Counted from the first letter of the stretch, positions 1-10,850 are shown. The stretch is DNA of 33,912 nucleotides from Candidatus Abawacabacteria bacterium RBG_16_42_10 (GCA_001773455.1 MEWR01000026.1:11997-45908); one strand, 5' to 3'. Notes: a model not told the origin generated them from the letters alone. Numbers and translations are program-made.

Positions 1-1
1 G

Positions 2-2632
2 GCATCTTCTGCTGATCCAGATTTACAAGATACTCTTGGTAATCTTCGTGTCTGCAGTACCTCCGAATTCAGCGAAAACTTTCCGGCTCAATCGTCACAA
101 AACACTTCTTTTGTTTTCAATAAAATTGTAGCGCCTTCCACTGTGGCGCAAGGAGGAATTGTTAGTGTTAATTTAACTCTCACCAATCTCACCAACACAC
201 AACTTAGCCCTGGTGAATTCGCTCTTAATGATGATCTGGCGCTATCTGGGCTGACCTTCAATTCTGGAACTTGCACTTGGTCAGTGTCTGATCCGGCTAC
301 GAGTGGAACATGTACGTATGCTGGCATCGCACTCACACTGAATTCATTCACAGCTCTTTATCCTGACGGCACCTTAACTGTGCAATTTGGAGCAACTGCC
401 AACACATTGGATTCTCAAACAAATACTGCTTATTTTTCTCACCCCTCAGATAACATTATCATAGTTGCCAGTGATCATTTCACTGTCACTTCTGGAAGTG
501 GCACATGTTCACTTCCTGACACTGATCCTGTTGCAGATTTTACAATAGACGGTGCGTCACACGGACTTAATTTTACTACCACCCCTGGTATAAAGATCTT
601 TGCTAGTATCGATCCCACTGCGGGCAATGCACCCTTGGGAAATGAGTGGTCTATTGATGGTGTTTTAGATAGCCAAAATGGCCCGACAGCATCTTTCAAT
701 CTCACTCCTGGTACTCATACCATTATCCATGGAGCTACTGACTGTGATGGCGACAAGGACACAGATCTGGTTATTATCACTGTTACTTCTACAACTGGTA
801 CAGCTGGTTTGACTCTCAGTAAGAGCATTCTTCCCAGTACCAATTTACATACCGGAGATCCTGTGACTGTGACTATTCACGCAACAAATCCAATTTCGAG
901 CGCAGTGGTCTTGAATAACATTGTACTCAAAGATGTGTTTACCGCTTTAAATCAAAGTGTGACGAGTTGTCGTTTTGAAAAGAATGCTTTACCTGGAGGA
1001 GGATCTGCGACATGTACGGTAGCTCCTGATGGTAGTATGACATTCGCCGTCTCAGGTGGCTTACAGCCTTCTGATGTTTTGTATATTCAATACACCACGA
1101 CAGTGACAGGTGGACCGGGTACCTATACCAATCCTGTTTCTTATGTTATTTCCAATCCGGTTGTCACTCCTGCACCTGCTCCGGCCAGTGCCCAATTTAC
1201 CGTGGTCAGTGGTACTTCTACGGGTTCCTGTCCAGGTACTGCAAATGTAGAAGCTGAGTTTACGATCAATGGCGAACCGACACCGAGTACGATGAACAAG
1301 TCTGCGGGCACCTATACATTTACAAATGATGATACGAGTGGAGATAGTCCTGTGACATATCTCTGGTCGATCAATGGTGTGAGTCAGCCTGAAAATAATA
1401 ATTCTTTCACACGTACGCTAGCGCCCGGAACGAGTACGATTACCCTGATGAAGTCTGATTGTAACGGTAGTATGGATAGCGATACGCTGATTCTCACGAT
1501 CAGTGGAGGCAGTGGTGTTGGTACAGGTGGTACATTTGAAGTCACGAAGACGGTAGAAAATCCAAAGACGCTCTATGCTGTCGATGGTGGATCTACTGAT
1601 AGCGTCATTTATCGAATTACCATCAAGAACAATGAAGCACTTGCTAGAACATATACTTTGGAAGATGATATTCCGACCACATACAAAGATACTGCCAATG
1701 TCTTGGATCTTGCAGGTGGTACCAATGCTACCGTGCCGGGCTTGGTAAAAGTAACAAATATTTCTTTACTCCCAGGAGAGACCAAGACCGTTCGTTATAG
1801 TGTCAATTTCAAGTCTGCCAATGATTTTCCTCTGAATCTCTATAGCTTGGATCACAATGCTGATCCTCTGGATGATAGCGATTTCTATGCTGATGATGTG
1901 AAGGATGAAGATATCGAAAGTGATAATAATGACTTCACTGATGAAGATGAAATTACCGATGCGCCGGATGGACAGTTTGTCTCTCTCGGTGAGGATGGCT
2001 CAATCATCGTGGATGTAGGCAGCAAGAAAGTAATCGTCGATGGTGACGGTGATGATTTCGGTCTCTTTACTATCGACAATCATGCGAAGGACTATGACCG
2101 TGAAGATGAAGATGTGAAAGTCTTTGTGTCTCAAGACGGTGTTAATTATAAGAAAGTGTCCGGTACGGAGACATTTGATCTCGGGGACGCTGATATGCCT
2201 TGGGCTCGTTATGTGAAGATCGAAGACAATACCAGTACTTCAGTGACTCAAAGTGGCGCTGCCGGTGTCGATCTCGACGCGGTCTGTTTATTTAATCTCG
2301 GTGTAGCAGTTACTAATAGTGTCAATGTAACTATGGCCAATGCTGTCGGTAGTGCTTCAAACACTATTTACGTGGATGTCACTGAGGCTTTCGATGATCC
2401 ATTGTCCAAGAGTGATTGTCGTGAGAGTGGAACAACTCCCGTAACAACTGAAACAAAGGAAACCCGTACGGTAGAATTGCCTCCTCCTCCACAGCCATAT
2501 ACTCCAGCTCCCGCATATTTCCCACCATCAATGCCAGTATTACCAAAGACAGGAACTGAAACTGCAGCGTTACCAATGATCGTTACCGGACTGATTGGCA
2601 TGATTGCCTGGATAGCGAGACGAAAGAAATAA
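2..2632 (+). CDS. Large secreted/cell-surface protein, DUF11-like repeat domains, C-terminal LPKTG sorting signal (5' end outside window)
   Basis: Frame is open from base 2 through the GTG at 143, so the true start is upstream; DUF11-like segments (LTLSKSILPSTNLHTGDPVTVTIHATNP; FEVTKTVENPKTLYAVDGGSTDSVIYRITIKNN); Pro-rich linker then LPKTG + hydrophobic stretch + RRKK tail. Confidence 0.85.
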   Translation, partial: ASSADPDLQDTLGNLRVCSTSEFSENFPAQSSQNTSFVFNKIVAPSTVAQGGIVSVNLTLTNLTNTQLSPGEFALNDDLALSGLTFNSGTCTWSVSDPATSGTCTYAGIALTLNSFTALYPDGTLTVQFGATANTLDSQTNTAYFSHPSDNIIIVASDHFTVTSGSGTCSLPDTDPVADFTIDGASHGLNFTTTPGIKIFASIDPTAGNAPLGNEWSIDGVLDSQNGPTASFNLTPGTHTIIHGATDCDGDKDTDLVIITVTSTTGTAGLTLSKSILPSTNLHTGDPVTVTIHATNPISSAVVLNNIVLKDVFTALNQSVTSCRFEKNALPGGGSATCTVAPDGSMTFAVSGGLQPSDVLYIQYTTTVTGGPGTYTNPVSYVISNPVVTPAPAPASAQFTVVSGTSTGSCPGTANVEAEFTINGEPTPSTMNKSAGTYTFTNDDTSGDSPVTYLWSINGVSQPENNNSFTRTLAPGTSTITLMKSDCNGSMDSDTLILTISGGSGVGTGGTFEVTKTVENPKTLYAVDGGSTDSVIYRITIKNNEALARTYTLEDDIPTTYKDTANVLDLAGGTNATVPGLVKVTNISLLPGETKTVRYSVNFKSANDFPLNLYSLDHNADPLDDSDFYADDVKDEDIESDNNDFTDEDEITDAPDGQFVSLGEDGSIIVDVGSKKVIVDGDGDDFGLFTIDNHAKDYDREDEDVKVFVSQDGVNYKKVSGTETFDLGDADMPWARYVKIEDNTSTSVTQSGAAGVDLDAVCLFNLGVAVTNSVNVTMANAVGSASNTIYVDVTEAFDDPLSKSDCRESGTTPVTTETKETRTVELPPPPQPYTPAPAYFPPSMPVLPKTGTETAALPMIVTGLIGMIAWIARRKK

Positions 2633-2633
2633 T

Positions 2634-2661
2634 TGTGAATCGAGAATTGTGAATTATAAAT
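2634..2661 (+). repeat. Heptamer-phased repeat TGTGAAT CGAGAAT TGTGAAT TATAAAT
   Basis: Four consecutive 7-mers immediately after the stop codon at 2630-2632. Confidence 0.55.
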
Positions 2662-2662
2662 T

Positions 2663-2696
2663 AAAACGCCCGCTCAGTTACAGAGTAGGCGTTTTT
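2663..2696 (+). terminator. Intrinsic terminator after the LPKTG gene (possibly bidirectional)
   Basis: AAAACGCC...GGCGTTTTT stem with T-run. Confidence 0.75.
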
Positions 2697-2702
2697 GCTT
2701 TG

Positions 2703-2740
2703 AGTTCTAACTTAGAACTTTGAACTTAGAATTTAGAACT
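2703..2740 (-). repeat. Heptamer array element copy 1 (minus: TTCTAAA TTCTAAG TTCAAAG TTCTAAG TTAGAAC)
   Basis: 33 bp (2708-2740) is the exact reverse complement of 5592-5624. Confidence 0.85.
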
Positions 2741-5125
2741 CTAGAGCGCAGCTCGTAGAGTAGCCTCATCCATGCGGCCCCATGCGGCTACTCGGCTCAG
2801 TGGTGCACGAGCAGTAGCGATACTTACGGGATCTCCGGTATGAGTACGATCGCGGTAACGGCGGGATTCCATAATGAGATGGTCTCCTTCGACTCGTATG
2901 GTGATGACGTCTCGTGGAAAGCTGATACCCTGTAAGCGACGGAATTCGCTGGTAAGAGGGCTGACATAATGCATCTCAAAAAGATGCGCAATGCGTCCTG
3001 CACGATTGAAATTTCCATCATGATCAATGCCATGATGACGTAGGAAATCAATCATCGTACCCTCACGGCCACGACGTGCAATGCGAGATTCGGCCATGCT
3101 GAATGATTCGGATTGTGTGGGTGTAGACGGCACAAGATCATGTGCCGGTACAGGTGTAGGAGTAGATGAAGATGAAGGGGAAGATGGAGATGAAGGAATG
3201 GAAGGATGCACAAGATCTTGCGGCTCGGCATGTGGTGTATGACGGCGGACATTGTCATTGATGCCTAAGATACCAATGAACAAACCTGCCCAGGCAGTTT
3301 TGCGTATCCATCCACCTTGGAAGAAAGAATGTTTCTTCTGGGGTGTGCGAACGATAACTGTCTTCTCATCAGGAGAAGAGATTTCAGCACCGGTAGGTTG
3401 TTTCTTGAACCATGAGCTGACAGTTTTGAATTTTTCGCCGAGCCACCACTTCGCACGAGTAGCATATTTGGGTGCAGATTCTGCCAATGAACTGATGCCT
3501 GCCCACAGAGTCTTGAAACTTGATTTCACTTTTTGAGTAAAAGACACTTTTGGCACGGGAGGAATGAATGACTCACGATCTTTGCGTAAAGTACTTAGAA
3601 TATTCTGAAGCGTGTTTTTATCAAATGCATGTCCGGAGATAGCATCATTGTTACTGTGGATGCGGAAGTCTGACACAGTGCGGAACCAGCTTTTTTTCAT
3701 TGAACCAAAGACTTCAAAAGTCTCGGACACTTCGCCCACGCGTGCGGTCACAACAACTTTTCCTTGCTCGATAGTACTCTCGATAAAGACCCATGCATCA
3801 GGATTAGCCTTTGTAGCATTGAAACGATTTTGAAAATCGGTAGCAATCTTTTGTACGTGAGAAAGAAGGACAAAAGCTTCAGGCGCGGGAGGCTCTTTGC
3901 TGATATACCCATCTGGATTTTCAGCAATCTTCAGCAATGTAGTTTCCAGTCTCTTGAGAGTCCTTTTGTCCAATGTAGCGCCGAGGAATTTGCTCAGTAC
4001 CGGTGTCTTTTCTGTGTTATGTGGGAAAGAAAGATCGGTGATTGTCTGATGATATGTATTAAATTCTAAAGCAAACACTTGTCCACTCACTTCAAGTTCA
4101 CAAGCCATTTCTGAGCCTGTGCCAGAGGTCGTGTATTGACCGTTTTTGACGGTGATTGTCGTGGGAAGAGTATTTCTGAAGTCACTGAATATTCGATCAT
4201 TACTATCACGTAGTCCAGTTTCAACCCCATTTTGGCCCGCTTTTTTGGCTTGCTTCCACAGAGCATCAATCAGGAGGAAGGTTTTTGGTTGATACGGGTA
4301 ATGTACCAGAGTATCAACAGCGACAGATAATGCGTCCCAGTTTTTTGAGCTATCTATTTGTGAGAGGATAGTCTTTAGGTGTTCATGGTCGCCTTCATGT
4401 TCGGTGTTTGCAATAATGTAAGGAAGTGTTGAGCAGTACAGTTCATAATTGCTTGTAAAAAGCTGTTCTTGTATGTCTTCCTCTTTTTTCGGTGTGCCAT
4501 GAAAGAAACCATCTTCCAAGGCAGACATTGTAGCTTCGGCTTGTTCACGCTTACGGACAGCGCTGTGAAAAGTACCAATGCCGGTTAATATTTTAGCTCC
4601 GCTTTCACTGTCGGCATGTAACACTTTTCCTGCGTCAGTTGATGTTTCGTCTCCATGTTTGGTTTCTTGAACGTGGTTGGTATTAGCGGGGACTTCAAAA
4701 AGTACCGGATCAATAATAATTGGTTCTTCAAAATGAAGGAGTATGTGTTGATCCACTACTGTGGATTCACTTGGGAGCAAAGTGACGATCTCATCATCCT
4801 CTGCTTCGACTGGATTGTTATGGTCCAATAATAGAGGAACATCCTCCTTTGCGAGAATATTTTCAATGTCCTGACGTGCAGGAGTCGGATTTAAAATAAT
4901 ATCGGCAAAATCTGAAATTTTCGTATGAGAAAACTGCGGCGCGGGATTCTTTGGAATACGTACAGATTCTGTGCGAACAGCGTCGCCTGAGTAGGGCTTC
5001 GTATGTCTTGTGGACTGAGGCTTGTTACTCATTCTGTGTCCCGGTGCTCGAAGTGTTTGCTTTTGTGGTCGTAGGGTAATTATTTTGTTGATACCCTGTA
5101 CCAAATGTCTTGGTCTATTGTTCAT
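2741..5125 (-). CDS. Hypothetical protein with one internal TM segment and Ser/Pro-rich linker
   Basis: 794 aa ORF; hydrophobic WIRKTAWAGLFIGILGIN, SSPSSPSSSSTPTPVP linker; no family recognised. Confidence 0.75.
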   Translation of the reverse strand: MNNRPRHLVQGINKIITLRPQKQTLRAPGHRMSNKPQSTRHTKPYSGDAVRTESVRIPKNPAPQFSHTKISDFADIILNPTPARQDIENILAKEDVPLLLDHNNPVEAEDDEIVTLLPSESTVVDQHILLHFEEPIIIDPVLFEVPANTNHVQETKHGDETSTDAGKVLHADSESGAKILTGIGTFHSAVRKREQAEATMSALEDGFFHGTPKKEEDIQEQLFTSNYELYCSTLPYIIANTEHEGDHEHLKTILSQIDSSKNWDALSVAVDTLVHYPYQPKTFLLIDALWKQAKKAGQNGVETGLRDSNDRIFSDFRNTLPTTITVKNGQYTTSGTGSEMACELEVSGQVFALEFNTYHQTITDLSFPHNTEKTPVLSKFLGATLDKRTLKRLETTLLKIAENPDGYISKEPPAPEAFVLLSHVQKIATDFQNRFNATKANPDAWVFIESTIEQGKVVVTARVGEVSETFEVFGSMKKSWFRTVSDFRIHSNNDAISGHAFDKNTLQNILSTLRKDRESFIPPVPKVSFTQKVKSSFKTLWAGISSLAESAPKYATRAKWWLGEKFKTVSSWFKKQPTGAEISSPDEKTVIVRTPQKKHSFFQGGWIRKTAWAGLFIGILGINDNVRRHTPHAEPQDLVHPSIPSSPSSPSSSSTPTPVPAHDLVPSTPTQSESFSMAESRIARRGREGTMIDFLRHHGIDHDGNFNRAGRIAHLFEMHYVSPLTSEFRRLQGISFPRDVITIRVEGDHLIMESRRYRDRTHTGDPVSIATARAPLSRVAAWGRMDEATLRAAL

Positions 5126-5221
5126 AATAGGTATATAAATTTTAGGTTAAACGATATTATATATCTTTACGTGCACATGTCAATAGTAGAATTCGTCTGT
5201 TGTATCGTGTTTCTGTCTTTC

Positions 5222-5250
5222 TTGACGCTACAGTTTTGGCACTCTATAAT
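5222..5250 (+). promoter_or_regulatory. Sigma70-type promoter of groES-groEL
   Basis: TTGACG (5222-5227) - 17 bp - TATAAT (5245-5250). Confidence 0.85.
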
Positions 5251-5262
5251 CCCGAGTGCTAG
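5236..5262 (+). promoter_or_regulatory. CIRCE operator (HrcA binding site)
   Basis: TTGGCACTC-N9-GAGTGCTAG versus consensus TTAGCACTC-N9-GAGTGCTAA; overlaps the -10 box. Confidence 0.9.
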
Positions 5263-5283
5263 TTTTGTATTAACCCCCTTTCT

Positions 5284-5592
5284 ATGGCCAAAACCGTATC
5301 TATTCCCTTAAAACCGCTTCGTGACCACATCGTTGTCCGTGCATTAGGTCGTGAAGAAGTTACTGCCGCGGGTATCCTACTACCTGACACTGCCAGCAAA
5401 GAAAAGCCACAAGAAGGAGAAGTCATTGCCTGTGGTCCCGGAAAAATGTCTGATGATGGGAAAGTACTTCCACTGACTGTGAAAGTGGGTCAAAAAGTGC
5501 TTTTTTCCAAATATTCTCCGACTGAAGTAGAAGTAGAAGGCAATGAATATTTGATTCTTCGTGAAGACGATGTGTTGGCGATACTAGAATAA
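5284..5592 (+). CDS. groES: Co-chaperonin GroES
   Basis: 102 aa, typical GroES sequence (PLRDHIVVRAL..., AGILLPDTA, GEVIACGPGK, VLFSKYSPTEVEVEGNEYLILREDDVLAIL). Confidence 0.97.
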   Translation: MAKTVSIPLKPLRDHIVVRALGREEVTAAGILLPDTASKEKPQEGEVIACGPGKMSDDGKVLPLTVKVGQKVLFSKYSPTEVEVEGNEYLILREDDVLAILE

Positions 5593-5629
5593 GTTCTAAA
5601 TTCTAAGTTCAAAGTTCTAAGTTAAAATT
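5592..5629 (+). repeat. Heptamer array element copy 2, between groES and groEL
   Basis: TTCTAAA TTCTAAG TTCAAAG TTCTAAG TTAAAAT. Confidence 0.85.
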
Positions 5630-5638
5630 TTAAATTAA

Positions 5639-7297
<1,659 letters not shown>

Positions 7298-7311
7298 GAA
7301 GCGCATATGTA

Positions 7312-7333
7312 AGGGCGCGATTAATCGCGCCCT
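7312..7333. repeat. Perfect 22-bp palindrome, likely bidirectional terminator / REP-like element between convergent groEL and pgsA-like genes
   Basis: AGGGCGCGATTAATCGCGCCCT. Confidence 0.75.
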
Positions 7334-7337
7334 ACAT

Positions 7338-7970
7338 CTACAGGGCACTCGCGCTGTCTTGTATGCCTTTTAGCATGCTGATGATTGCGAAAAAGACAGC
7401 TACTCCGCCAATATAGTATCCCGCTGTGATAATGTCGGGACTTTGTTGGTATACACCCAGAAGAAGCATAGCAACAAACACGACTTCGAGACCCATTTTG
7501 AGTTTGCCATACGCATTGGCGCCTTTGATCTTACTTTCCCATACCATATAAAAAATAATATTGAGTACAATCATCATTGCTTCCAGAAAAATGATCATAT
7601 AGAGCGTCCAATGAGCAAGCGTTGCAGCCAAGAAATAGAGCACGCTACCGATAAGGAGTTTGTCAGCTAGTGGGTCTAAGAGGGTTCCGATGTGGGTGAC
7701 TTGATTGGTATTTCGAGCAAGAGCTCCATCCCATAGATCTGTGAGAGCGGTGATAATAAAAAGTGCCAAGATACTATAATTCCAAAAATCAGAGGCGTTC
7801 GTTTCTGTGAGAAATAGTGCCCACAGTATTGCTGTGCCTATGAAACGTGCAATTGTCAGTACATTTGGTGTGATGCCGAAAAAAAGCCAAATTTTGTCGA
7901 AACTTTTGGCCATGAGACGGTCACAGTGCTTTTGAAATTGGTACACACCATTACTGATCCACTGCATCAT
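7338..7970 (-). CDS. CDP-alcohol phosphatidyltransferase family protein (PgsA-like)
   Basis: Motif DLWDGALARNTNQVTHIGTLLDPLADK matches D-x2-DG-x2-AR-x8-G-x3-D-x3-D; multiple TM segments. Confidence 0.9.
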   Translation of the reverse strand: MMQWISNGVYQFQKHCDRLMAKSFDKIWLFFGITPNVLTIARFIGTAILWALFLTETNASDFWNYSILALFIITALTDLWDGALARNTNQVTHIGTLLDPLADKLLIGSVLYFLAATLAHWTLYMIIFLEAMMIVLNIIFYMVWESKIKGANAYGKLKMGLEVVFVAMLLLGVYQQSPDIITAGYYIGGVAVFFAIISMLKGIQDSASAL

Positions 7971-8066
7971 ATTTAAATTCTATAAATATTTTATATGGTT
8001 TTAATGTGCTACTTTGTGAGTAAGGGTATTTCCAGACTAGTATCTTCATAGCTTTATTTACAAGCA

Positions 8067-8738
8067 ATGAAGATCTTACTCATCGAAGATAATATTGAAT
8101 TGGCATACTTAGTAAAGGGGAAATTGGCCCAATTTCGTATGCATGTCGATATGGCGCATACGGGCGAAGAGGGACTAAGAATGAGTAAACTGGCATACTA
8201 CGATATCGTGATTGTTGATTTGCTCTTGGACATTGTGCTCAATGGGTTGGAGTTGATTCGACTGATACGCAAATTTGATACGACGATACCGATTATCGTG
8301 ATCAGTGGTTTATGTGATGTCGAGACAAAGCTGGCCGGTTTTCATGCGGGAGCTGATGATTATCTTCCAAAACCTCTGGACTTCAATGAATTGTCCGCGC
8401 GAATTATACGACTTTATTCACGGATAAATCGTCCTTATTTTAATCAAGTTTGTTATCGAGGCATCACCTATGATGTACAAAAACGTTGCGTGTCTTTTGA
8501 AGATCGTAAGGTGTATTTGAAAAACAAAGAATCAATGCTGTTTGAGTATTTTATGCAACATCCTAACAGGATTATTTCCAGGCAAGAGCTTATCGCTGCA
8601 GTGTGGCATCTCAATATGAATCCCGATACAAATATCGTGGATGTATCTGTACGCAATCTTCGTCAAAGAATCGATCGCCAATTGGGACGAAAAACCATTC
8701 ACAGCATTTATGGAGAAGGCTACCGTTTTAGTTTGTAA
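8067..8738 (+). CDS. OmpR-family response regulator (receiver + winged helix)
   Basis: MKILLIEDNIELAYLVKGKL, DIVIVDLLLD, ISG, DYLPKPLDFNELSARI; C-terminal NIVDVSVRNLRQRIDR...IHSIYGEGYRF. Confidence 0.93.
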   Translation: MKILLIEDNIELAYLVKGKLAQFRMHVDMAHTGEEGLRMSKLAYYDIVIVDLLLDIVLNGLELIRLIRKFDTTIPIIVISGLCDVETKLAGFHAGADDYLPKPLDFNELSARIIRLYSRINRPYFNQVCYRGITYDVQKRCVSFEDRKVYLKNKESMLFEYFMQHPNRIISRQELIAAVWHLNMNPDTNIVDVSVRNLRQRIDRQLGRKTIHSIYGEGYRFSL

Positions 8739-10267
8739 GACTTATTCTTGCGATCAGTGGCGTATGCATTGGTCGTAAATTCTCGAATGACTTGTATTTT
8801 TACTTCGCCGGAGCGTACTGCATTACTGGCTTGTACGGCAGTGACAATATGATCGGCGACACTTTTGGCTTTTTCATCATTTACTTTTTCAGGGTCGACG
8901 AAGGCGCGAATTTCTCTACCTGCTTGGATGATGAATGCTTTTTCCACACCTTCTTGACTAAGTGCAGCGGTCTCCAATGCTTGCATGCGGGCTATATAAT
9001 CTTCGAGGGATTCATGGTGACGGGCACCCGGTCTGGCAGCGGAAATGGCATCGGCAAGTTGAGCAATTTTCGCTTCTACAGAACGATATGGCTCAGCCTC
9101 ATGGTGTGCATATATAGCATGGACGATATCCGGATGAAGATGAAAATCAAGAGCGATATCGCGACCGATCACATCATGAGCGCCTGCGACATCGGCGTCG
9201 ACGCCTTTACCGATATCATGGAGTAAACCACCGACCATAGATATGTATGGATCACAGCCGATTTCTTCGGCAAACATGCGAGCAAGTATAGCCACCTCGA
9301 TTGAATGACGGTAAATATTCTGTCCAAAACTCGTACGATAATCCAAGCGACCGACTAGCTTCATCAGTTCAGGAGGAAAATCTTTGATGCCGAGGATGAT
9401 GCAAGCCTTTTTGCCCAATTTCATCATGCGCGCTTCCGTATAGCGTTTGGTATCTTCGATTGCTTCTTCCAAAGTCATCTTTCTATTCTTTTTCATGCGT
9501 TCAAGAGCCCCCTTGATGAGATATCTTCGCCATAAGTCATAGCCAAAAACACGTACGTCTTTTTCGACGAGTTCTAGCTTGAGCTCAGGACCCAAAGAGG
9601 TTTGTAAATGGATGATTTTGCTCATGTGTTCATCCCCGACTATACGTTCGAAGTCTCGATCATTAAATTCTATTTCGATAAGAGTTGGATCTCTTGTGCT
9701 TTCGCCCACATAGCGCTGATTGACCACGTTCATAATAGCTTTGGCTTTTTCTTCGACCGCATCACTCAAGTTGTAGAGGAGTTTCTCATAATGTTTTTCT
9801 TGCACCGTCATTTCTTCAGTAATGATATTTTCACTCAATTGAGCCAATCCTTCAGTTTGGGAGAGTTTCGCAATCTTTTCGAGTGCGTTTAGTTGACTGT
9901 CTTTTGCATCTTTCAATTGTTGCAATGCTTTGTTTACGACAGTTTTTTTGTCTGTGAGGAGACTTTGCTTTTCTTTGAGATGTTCCTTTAGAGGAAGTAA
10001 TGTCTTTTCTCTTTCTGCTATATGCTCGGCAGCTTCTGCAAGTAAATCTTCCTCATGTAGTGCTTGTTTTTCGAGCCATTCTTTTTTTTCTGCATGTTCA
10101 GCCTCGGCGCGCTGCCGAATGATATCGGCACGAATTCTTGCTTGTTTGATGAGGAGATCATGGCCTTGCTTATCTTCCGAAAGACTTTTTCTCGCAAGCA
10201 AACTGTTTCCTATCCAGACAAGTCCCGCTCCGATGATGATGCTGCCTAAGCCAATGAGAATTTCCAT
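8720..10267 (-). CDS. rny: Ribonuclease Y (N-terminal TM, coiled coil, KH-like, HD domain)
   Basis: HD motif GGLLHDIGKGVD, HDVIGRDIALDFHLHPDIVHAIYAHH, KIQVIREFTTNAYA; start taken at MEILIGLG (upstream ATG at 10312 also open). Confidence 0.92.
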   Translation of the reverse strand: MEILIGLGSIIIGAGLVWIGNSLLARKSLSEDKQGHDLLIKQARIRADIIRQRAEAEHAEKKEWLEKQALHEEDLLAEAAEHIAEREKTLLPLKEHLKEKQSLLTDKKTVVNKALQQLKDAKDSQLNALEKIAKLSQTEGLAQLSENIITEEMTVQEKHYEKLLYNLSDAVEEKAKAIMNVVNQRYVGESTRDPTLIEIEFNDRDFERIVGDEHMSKIIHLQTSLGPELKLELVEKDVRVFGYDLWRRYLIKGALERMKKNRKMTLEEAIEDTKRYTEARMMKLGKKACIILGIKDFPPELMKLVGRLDYRTSFGQNIYRHSIEVAILARMFAEEIGCDPYISMVGGLLHDIGKGVDADVAGAHDVIGRDIALDFHLHPDIVHAIYAHHEAEPYRSVEAKIAQLADAISAARPGARHHESLEDYIARMQALETAALSQEGVEKAFIIQAGREIRAFVDPEKVNDEKAKSVADHIVTAVQASNAVRSGEVKIQVIREFTTNAYATDRKNKSYKLKR

Positions 10268-10376
10268 GAAAAAAGCTAATAAAACAATGTAACTATATAG
10301 GGGAAAGTGCAAATTGGAAATATCACTGGGCGCTCGGCATGACTGATCGGTTCTATTTTGTTATTATCCATCATGT

Positions 10377-10850
10377 ATGACACATGCATTTCCTCGTTAT
10401 TTCACCATCGGTGTTCTTATTGTCCTGGCTCTTGCCATATTACTGTGGCCGAGAAGTGTTGAGAGCGCTCCGACCATTGTATTTGCTACCAAGTCGGGCG
10501 AAGTGAAATTTGCTTTGGAAATAGCCGATAGTCCGGAAGAACAGGAAAAAGGCCTTATGAATCGAGAAAAGATAGAAGACACCTATGGAATGCTGTTTAT
10601 TTTTCCTCGAGAGGAGCGTGTAAGCTTTTGGATGAAAAATACGCTCATACCACTGGATATGATCTTTATGGATGAAGATCTGAAGATCGTCCACATTGCC
10701 CAAAATGCCGAGCCTTGCATCAGCAAAGATGACTCCCAGTGCCCACTCTACTCAGCGCCAAGTTCAGCTAAATATGTTCTCGAAATTAGGGGGAATTTGT
10801 CGAAAGAGAAACAGATTCAAGTAGGGAATCGAGCACAACTGCACCTGTAG
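10377..10850 (+). CDS. DUF192 family exported protein
   Basis: N-terminal signal/TM, EIADSPEEQEKGLMNREKI...GMLFIFPREERVSFWMKNTLIPLDMIFMD. Confidence 0.92.
   Translation: MTHAFPRYFTIGVLIVLALAILLWPRSVESAPTIVFATKSGEVKFALEIADSPEEQEKGLMNREKIEDTYGMLFIFPREERVSFWMKNTLIPLDMIFMDEDLKIVHIAQNAEPCISKDDSQCPLYSAPSSAKYVLEIRGNLSKEKQIQVGNRAQLHL

Noticed and set aside
2703-2740. TTCTAAG arrays as CRISPR or telomere-like repeats
   Set aside because: No spacers, only five short units per copy, no cas genes; copies are dispersed and intergenic.
3165-3184. 20-nt identity GATGAAGATGAAGGGGAAGA between 3165-3184 and 23235-23254
   Set aside because: Low-complexity purine-rich (GAAGAT)n sequence; one copy encodes a Ser/Pro linker on the opposite strand, the other is intergenic. 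Probably chance/simple repeat.
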